DNA of 28,844 bases from Planctomycetota bacterium (GTDB lineage Bacteria; Planctomycetota; Phycisphaerae; WQYP01): NCBI GenBank assembly GCA_021799715.1, contig JAJYZY010000011.1:1-28844 (forward strand), in the 5' to 3' direction. Both the position numbers and the translations under genes were made by a program. A model generated the notes under the pieces. The model made no database searches and was not told the origin of the DNA. It was given only the letters and a program-made list of their open reading frames with translations. Positions within the stretch are counted from its first letter, which is position 1. Each line of letters begins with the position of its first letter. Positions 25,039 to 28,844 of this stretch are shown here, in pieces.

Positions 25039-28000
25039 TTATGCGACGGTTGCAATGACGGTATTTTGCGGTGGTGCCGCGGGAGGGACATCCTCCAAAC
25101 GCCGATCTGTTATCAGGAATTGCGCAAACTGATCGGCCGGTACCGGTGGACTGAAATGATATCCCTGCATGGCGTTGCAGCCCAGAAGTTTCAAGAGTGT
25201 GACCTGCTCGATTTTTTCCACGCCTTCGGCAATGGTTCGCAGTTGCAGATTATCAGCCAGATCGACAATGGTATCGACCACCGCAAGGTCTTTAGGGTCA
25301 TCCATCATGTCCCGTATGAATGAGCGATCTATTTTCAGAGTATCAATTGGGAACCGCGTCAGATAACTCAAACTGGAATAGCCTGTGCCAAAGTCATCGA
25401 GTGAAAACCGGATGCCCAATTTCTTGATTTCCAGCATTCTATCACGCAGGGCGTCGGTCTGCTGCATAAGCGTTCCTTCTGTGATTTCCAGTTCCAGCAG
25501 GGACGGATCAATTCCCGTTTCAGTGAGAATATTGTGGATGGTCTGTTCCAGCGAGGCTTCGCGGCATTGCAGGGCGGAGAGATTCACGGCAATGGGGACA
25601 ACCGGCAGGCCGGCAAGCTGCCACCGCCGATTTTGTTCGCATGCGGTGCGCATAACCCATTCGCCGAGGATTATTATAAGGCCTTTTTCCTCCGCCAACG
25701 GGATAAAACGCAGGGGCGAAATAAGCCCCCGTTCGGGATGTAGCCAGCGGATCAGGGCTTCCGCGCCGACAATCCGACCGGTCTGCAGATTCACAACCGG
25801 CTGATAGTGCAGCACAAACTGATCCAGCCGGATGGCTTCCCGCAGGTCATTTTCCATGCGGATGGATTCAACGGCCGCTTCGTGCATTTCGGGGGTGTGG
25901 AAGGCGGCGCGGTTGCGGCCCTCTTTTTTCACTTCATACAGCGCCTCGTCCGCGGTTCGCAGCAACACGCCGCTGTCTTTCCCGTCGCGCGGAAATACGC
26001 TGATTCCGATACTGCAGGTAATGTGGAACGTATGGCCCGCGATGACAAACGGCACACTCATGGCGTCAATAATTTTCTGGGAAACCACCGCCACATCCGC
26101 CGGTGACTTGGGATCGGTTATCAGGACAATAAACTCGTCTCCGCCCAGACGCGCCAGCGTGTCTTCGGTTCGCAGAGTGCCGCGGATGCGCATGGCGGCG
26201 CTTTGCAGAAGTTCGTCACCAAAATCATGGCCGAGTGTATCATTGACATTTTTGAAATTATCCAGATCCAGGAATAATATCCCGACAAGACTGTCACGGC
26301 GTTGCGCTTCGCGAATGGCTTGTTCAATGCGATCAATCAGCAGCGTGCGGTTGGGCAGGCCGGTAAGGGCGTCATGGAATGCCAGATAGTGTATGCGCTC
26401 TTCCGCGGCCTTGCGTTCGCTGACATCGCGGAAAATACTCAATATCAAGTGCCGCCCCTGGAGATCCACGCGGGACTCAACGGCGTCGGCCGGAAACGTG
26501 CGCTGGTCTTTGCGGAGGATGGTAACGTTGGAATCTACGGTTTTACCGGTAACAAGAATTTTTACATATCGGGCCAGGGTTTCGGATTGCTGATTTTTCG
26601 GAAATAACGAGGATGCCGGCATGCGCAGCAGTTCCTCGCGGGAATAGCCCAGTTGATCCAGCGCGCGGCGATTGGCTTCAATGATCCGGCCGTCACTTTC
26701 CGCCAGAATAATGGCATCACCGGCGGCTTCCATGACTACGTGATAGCGTTGTTCGGAATCACGCACTGCCTGCTCCGCGGCTTTGCGGAAATCCTCGCGT
26801 GCCGCGTCTTCCATGGCAAACGATACACCGTTGGAAATTTCAGTCAGCAGATTGGTAAATTGCGCATCAAACCGTTCCTCGGCAGAGCAGTAGATGGCCA
26901 GAGCGCCGACAACCGCATTATGCCTGATCAACGGAAAAGCGGCGGCTGATTTCAGCCCGGCCTGTACCGCTTGAATTTCCCATTCCCGCGACGGGGCTAG
27001 AAAATCCAGTCGATTGATGATCACAGGCTTTCCAGTGGTAATGCAATTATCAATGGGCTGGCAGCCGGCGGGCAATGTGTTGTCATCGGGGTTTACAATT
27101 CTCTTGAGATAGGAGACAACCGCAGAACCGGCGCTGGCGGCAGTAGTCAAATTCCCCGTCGTTGAATCCAGCATGACAATCGCAGCCAGATCAAAATGGC
27201 CGAGGCGCACAACAATCCGGCAAACTTCGGAAAATAGTTCCTCCTGGCGGCAGTGATGGGCAATCAGGGAGTGGGTTTGGCTTAGCGCGTCGTAAAGGTC
27301 GCGAACCTGCCGAACTCGTCCTTCGGCATTTGTTCTTTCGACAAGTGCGCCGATAAGCGAGCGATACATGGAGAAAAACAGGAACGCCATAATTGCGGCG
27401 ATCAGAAGTGTTATGCCCACGCTTACCGCCAGCCAGAACCGCAAGTTCGACAATCTCGCTGTAAATATTCTCTGCAACCAGCGCGTGGTGAGCATGGACG
27501 TATGGGAAATGTTGGCGGCGATTTTATCGGATATAAACAGCAATCGCACCCGCGCATCCAAATTATAGACACCGGGGCGTCCGGCCAGTTCAATGAGGTT
27601 TTCACTAAGCGTGGAAAGCTGGGATGTGCTGGAACTCATGATGGTAAGAAAATCGGGATTGCTTCGCATGGGCAGACGCAAATTGTGCACAATGGACCGG
27701 ACCTGTCCCCAGTAGAGCCGGGCGACCAATTGATGGACCTGGCTGCTTTGTGTAAATGCCTGCCGGGCGGTTTGCGGGTTTTCCAGCAGCGTAGTACGCA
27801 ACGTATTAAGGCTGGTGAGAGCATCGGGAATTTTCTTGCGGACGACTTTAATCGCGCCGAGGATATGCGGGTCATGATCGCGATTCAGTTGGGCATAATC
27901 CGAAGCTACCAACGCAATGTTCCAGATATGCGATAATTCTTGAGCGTATTTCGCGGCGATCAGATGCGGCGGCAGAGTTTTATCAAGTGTTTTTAATTTG

Positions 28001-28380
28001 TTCCAATTCTTAATAACGGATTTCCACAGGCCCGAAACGTGCAGCGCTTCAGCCAAGGCATGATTTTGCCGTCCCATGCTTGCCATCAGGTAGTCGATTT
28101 GCATGCGGGTTTTAACGGCCTGGCCGGATGGAATAAACTCATTGCGATCACGCGCGATAACACCTTGTTCATGATCTTGGATAAGATTCATTAACTCCGC
28201 CATGGATTGGCTGTAACGCGCCCAGCGCAATTCCGACTGCACGGCTCGAATCTTGCCGGTCTGCGAATCGTATAGTTCATAAAGCGGAATCGCCACAGCC
28301 AGCAGAAGAGCAAAGCCTACAATTGCGAATTTCGTGCGGTGTTTCAGCCGCTTCATAAAGGCTGTTAATGGATCGCTCAT
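25039..28380 (-). CDS. Membrane-anchored GAF-PAS-GGDEF-EAL c-di-GMP enzyme
   Basis: 1113 residues. Order: short cytoplasmic start; transmembrane helix 18-37; a helical, presumably periplasmic sensor of about 275 residues; second helix 315-339; GAF (about 365-525); PAS (about 550-665, MEAAGDAIILAESDGRIIEANRRAL); GGDEF (about 680-840); EAL (about 855-1095). GGDEF is intact at 746-750, with the inhibitory RxxD site (RTED, 737-740) five residues before it. EAL is intact at 874-876, and VNLS, EITE, DDFGTGYSS, LKIDR, AEGVE and QGYHFSPP follow. So both synthesis and breakdown of c-di-GMP look possible. I chose the ATG at 28380, with GAGG 11 nt upstream and the positively charged lead to the first helix. 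An in-frame GTG at 28506 would add 42 residues but has no ribosome site. Confidence 0.9.
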   Translation of the reverse strand: MSDPLTAFMKRLKHRTKFAIVGFALLLAVAIPLYELYDSQTGKIRAVQSELRWARYSQSMAELMNLIQDHEQGVIARDRNEFIPSGQAVKTRMQIDYLMASMGRQNHALAEALHVSGLWKSVIKNWNKLKTLDKTLPPHLIAAKYAQELSHIWNIALVASDYAQLNRDHDPHILGAIKVVRKKIPDALTSLNTLRTTLLENPQTARQAFTQSSQVHQLVARLYWGQVRSIVHNLRLPMRSNPDFLTIMSSSTSQLSTLSENLIELAGRPGVYNLDARVRLLFISDKIAANISHTSMLTTRWLQRIFTARLSNLRFWLAVSVGITLLIAAIMAFLFFSMYRSLIGALVERTNAEGRVRQVRDLYDALSQTHSLIAHHCRQEELFSEVCRIVVRLGHFDLAAIVMLDSTTGNLTTAASAGSAVVSYLKRIVNPDDNTLPAGCQPIDNCITTGKPVIINRLDFLAPSREWEIQAVQAGLKSAAAFPLIRHNAVVGALAIYCSAEERFDAQFTNLLTEISNGVSFAMEDAAREDFRKAAEQAVRDSEQRYHVVMEAAGDAIILAESDGRIIEANRRALDQLGYSREELLRMPASSLFPKNQQSETLARYVKILVTGKTVDSNVTILRKDQRTFPADAVESRVDLQGRHLILSIFRDVSERKAAEERIHYLAFHDALTGLPNRTLLIDRIEQAIREAQRRDSLVGILFLDLDNFKNVNDTLGHDFGDELLQSAAMRIRGTLRTEDTLARLGGDEFIVLITDPKSPADVAVVSQKIIDAMSVPFVIAGHTFHITCSIGISVFPRDGKDSGVLLRTADEALYEVKKEGRNRAAFHTPEMHEAAVESIRMENDLREAIRLDQFVLHYQPVVNLQTGRIVGAEALIRWLHPERGLISPLRFIPLAEEKGLIIILGEWVMRTACEQNRRWQLAGLPVVPIAVNLSALQCREASLEQTIHNILTETGIDPSLLELEITEGTLMQQTDALRDRMLEIKKLGIRFSLDDFGTGYSSLSYLTRFPIDTLKIDRSFIRDMMDDPKDLAVVDTIVDLADNLQLRTIAEGVEKIEQVTLLKLLGCNAMQGYHFSPPVPADQFAQFLITDRRLEDVPPAAPPQNTVIATVA

Positions 28381-28580
28381 GCCTGATTGAACCTCATTCC
28401 CTTCAGAGTAATACATCGGTTGATTGAGTAAATCGCCCAATGGATACCTAACACTCACCGAATACCGTTTCCCGATGGACGGATCAAACGTCAGCACAAG
28501 CGGCACATCGACGATTGCAGCAGACCGACACCATCATCTCTACCATTATCGGCATTCGGGGCTGGAATCTGAATGATCGA

Positions 28581-28609
28581 CCTATAAGAAAATCAAAGGC
28601 GGCTGTAAA
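28581..28609 (-). promoter_or_regulatory. Candidate promoter of the GGDEF-EAL gene
   Basis: Minus-strand TTTACA (28604-28609) and TATAGG (28581-28586) 17 nt apart. The leader to the chosen ATG would be near 195 nt; to the alternative GTG about 70 nt. Confidence 0.4.
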
Positions 28610-28736
28610 TTGCACGGACTGGAGCATGAAACAACGCTAAATATTGCAAATATGCAGTATCCGGCGATATTTGCATGGCTCTTTCAAGTCGTGCGGCTGA
28701 GATAAAGAAAAGGCAAAATCAGGGCGAAATCATATA

Positions 28737-28766
28737 GAGACATGGGCATAGTTTATATGGTATAAT
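28737..28766 (+). promoter_or_regulatory. Possible outward promoter at the window edge
   Basis: Perfect TATAAT at 28761-28766 with GAGACA 18 nt upstream (28737-28742). It would drive a plus-strand gene lying beyond the window, divergent from the GGDEF-EAL gene. Confidence 0.35.
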
Positions 28767-28844
28767 ATTCGTGTTTACGTAGTTTGCGCCGGCGGCTCTA
28801 TTGTGGTACAAATGACGTCTGGTACGCGTGGCCACGCGATGGAA

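Larger units (their letters stand above)
28381..28844. other. Upstream region of the GGDEF-EAL gene, window edge
   Basis: No protein gene is seen. It contains the candidate minus-strand promoter at 28581-28609, a plus-strand TATAAT at 28761-28766, and at 28720-28736 the inverted copy of a 17-nt sequence also found at 96-112. No GEMM-type c-di-GMP riboswitch was recognised in the leader. Confidence 0.4.

Noticed and set aside
28381..28580. c-di-GMP riboswitch in the leader of the GGDEF-EAL gene
   Set aside because: The conserved GEMM sequence blocks were not found by eye.

Overview
The window is a gene-dense bacterial chromosome segment with moderately high GC. It carries 17 intact protein genes, one tRNA-Ser gene and one decayed transposase-like gene. 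There is no rRNA, prophage or CRISPR array. Intergenic hexamers, Shine-Dalgarno sites and ATG/TTG starts are ordinary bacterial ones. Gene content fits a Gram-negative, free-living bacterium. The lone tsf-pyrH-frr block, the paired ketosynthases and the planctomycete-like flavour of several proteins suggest the Planctomycetes/PVC group (possibly Phycisphaerae), but this is impression rather than proof; no marker here fixes the phylum.

Layout. 0.3-3.3 kb, minus strand: prolyl-tRNA synthetase (proS) and the bifunctional P-protein chorismate mutase/prephenate dehydratase (pheA), each with its own promoter-like sequence. 3.5-7.4 kb, minus strand: a three-gene unit whose first gene is a ketosynthase homologue that has lost every catalytic residue, with Gln at the nucleophile position as in polyketide chain length factors. 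Next come a fully active-looking FabF-type ketosynthase and a protein joining a nucleotide-kinase-like domain to a deoxyribosyltransferase-like domain. Its promoter lies inside a perfect 12-bp inverted repeat. 7.5-9.7 kb, plus strand: a PyrK-type flavin/2Fe-2S electron transfer protein and a GT-B glycosyltransferase with a degenerate donor motif. 9.7-10.25 kb: a non-coding gap with a three-tier nested inverted repeat that could be a structured RNA. 10.25-12.4 kb: polyphosphate kinase (ppk1). 12.6-13.6 kb: tRNA-Ser(GGA), a terminator-like hairpin and the remnant of an insertion-sequence transposase. 13.8-14.8 kb: an NAD(P)-binding epimerase/NmrA-like protein. 15.0-15.25 kb, minus strand: a cold-shock protein.

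15.5-24.6 kb, plus strand: a housekeeping run of tsf, pyrH and frr (translation and UMP kinase), a small heat-shock protein, lon and lipB (overlapping by 4 nt), typA/bipA, and a PHP-family phosphatase resembling CpsB/YwqE. This groups ribosome cycling, protein quality control and stress functions, several with separate promoter-like sequences. 25.0-28.4 kb, minus strand: a large membrane-anchored GAF-PAS-GGDEF-EAL protein that should make and/or break c-di-GMP.

The most interesting item is the operon at 3.5-7.4 kb: an active/inactive ketosynthase pair points to a dedicated heterodimeric condensing enzyme, and hence an unrecognised polyketide- or unusual-lipid-forming pathway, although no acyl carrier protein, reductase or dehydratase is encoded beside it. 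No function is assigned to the third gene. All calls were made by reading the sequence; no database search was run.
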